A DNA stretch of 64,000 bases from Paracamarosporium sp. OC-R06-R3 (taxonomy: Eukaryota; Ascomycota; Dothideomycetes; Pleosporales; Didymosphaeriaceae). The stretch is from assembly GCA_019828545.1 (NCBI GenBank), contig JACVRA010000095.1, positions 561,305 to 625,304 on the forward strand, written 5' to 3'. A model generated the notes under the pieces. That model searched no databases and was not told the DNA's origin. It saw nothing but the letters and a program-made list of their open reading frames with translations. The translations under genes were made by a program, and so were the position numbers. Below, in pieces: positions 63,715 through 64,000 of the stretch (position 1 is the first letter of the stretch; the number at the start of each line of letters is the position of its first letter).

Positions 63715-64000
63715 ATGGTACTTGCGCACCAATACAAGGCAGGGACAGAGCTGCCTGCTGACGCCTACAGTCCCAATCTCTCCGCCCGTACCTTCAATGC
63801 GTGCGCTCGTCGCTCACCGCCGCCCTTTCTCTCTCCAACTTCGCGTCGCAAGCCTCGGAGAGACACAATGTTCCCGAAATCGAAGCCGCTAGCTCGCCAG
63901 AAGTCCTGCTGAACCCTCTTACGGTGTCGAGAAACGAGAATGAGAAGGTCCTCATCGAGCCCAGCATCAACAGCGTGCGGATAAGCATAAAGATAAAGCA
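63715..64000 (+). CDS. ARC19: Arp2/3 complex subunit 4 (ARPC4), 3' end missing
   Basis: Structural subunit of the Arp2/3 complex that nucleates branched actin. Exon 1 is just the ATG (63715..63717) followed by GTACTT; the acceptor CTACAG is at 63765..63770 and exon 2 starts at 63771 with [19 protein letters not shown], then [16 protein letters not shown] and [17 protein letters not shown], the highly conserved ARPC4 N-terminus. The frame runs off the right edge at about half of the expected 169 aa. Because the start codon is isolated by the 53-nt intron, exon 2 has no Met of its own at its beginning and the gene is easily missed. The branch site TGCTGAC lies shortly before the acceptor. Divergent from UBP6. 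Confidence 0.93.

Overview
This is nuclear DNA of a filamentous ascomycete, most likely a Dothideomycete of the Pleosporales type; that placement rests on remembered family resemblance, not on a search. All but two of the 24 gene models carry introns, mostly 45-70 nt (a few 85-280 nt), with GTRNGT-like donors and CTRAC-like branch sites. Genes lie on both strands, 0.2-2.8 kb apart. Coding density, base composition and functions are those of an ordinary core chromosome. I see no transposon, rRNA, tRNA, CRISPR or secondary-metabolite cluster.

Layout, left to right. 1-9 kb, plus strand: a 5'-truncated Gly/Asn/Ser repeat protein, an APC-family amino-acid/GABA/choline-type permease, and xanthine dehydrogenase. 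XDH is preceded by a CGGN6CCG site and GATA motifs that fit purine-induced, nitrogen-controlled expression. 9.9-16.8 kb: bifunctional ARG5,6 (minus), the exocytic v-SNARE SNC1 (minus), and a divergent GPI-anchored GH76 wall enzyme of the DFG5/DCW1 family (plus). 17.8-23 kb: ADE4 amidophosphoribosyltransferase (plus), the mitochondrial Mg channel MRS2 (minus), and a small DUF1115 protein diverging from MRS2 (plus). 24-39 kb, all minus: a large F-box-like/UBA protein, a short-chain dehydrogenase, a 2EXR-type protein, a Pro/RS-rich glycine-zipper protein and a PIP-kinase-like protein. 41-47.5 kb, plus: a pathogen-related (SnoaL-like) protein and a Pho80-type cyclin behind a very long leader. 48.5-52 kb: SRP receptor alpha and YIF1, divergent. 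52-57 kb, minus: a membrane-anchored GH16 protein, an Mpv17/PMP22 protein and an OSM1-type fumarate reductase. 58-64 kb: meiotic kleisin REC8 and UBP6 (minus), then the start of ARPC4 (plus), cut by the right edge.

The genes are mostly housekeeping and do not form one pathway. Loose themes are purine and nitrogen metabolism (XDH, ADE4, permease), secretion (SNC1, SRP receptor, YIF1) and the cell wall (GH76, GH16). I found no convincing new multi-gene system. The observations most worth a second look are a predicted 5-nt micro-exon in REC8, loss of the catalytic Glu in the GH16 protein, a 33-codon upstream ORF followed by a roughly 617-nt ATG-free leader before the cyclin, an RS-rich terminal exon and an ATG-only exon that open-frame inspection misses, and the UaY/GATA-like promoter of XDH. 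All splice sites were placed by eye from consensus and family continuity, without transcript data.
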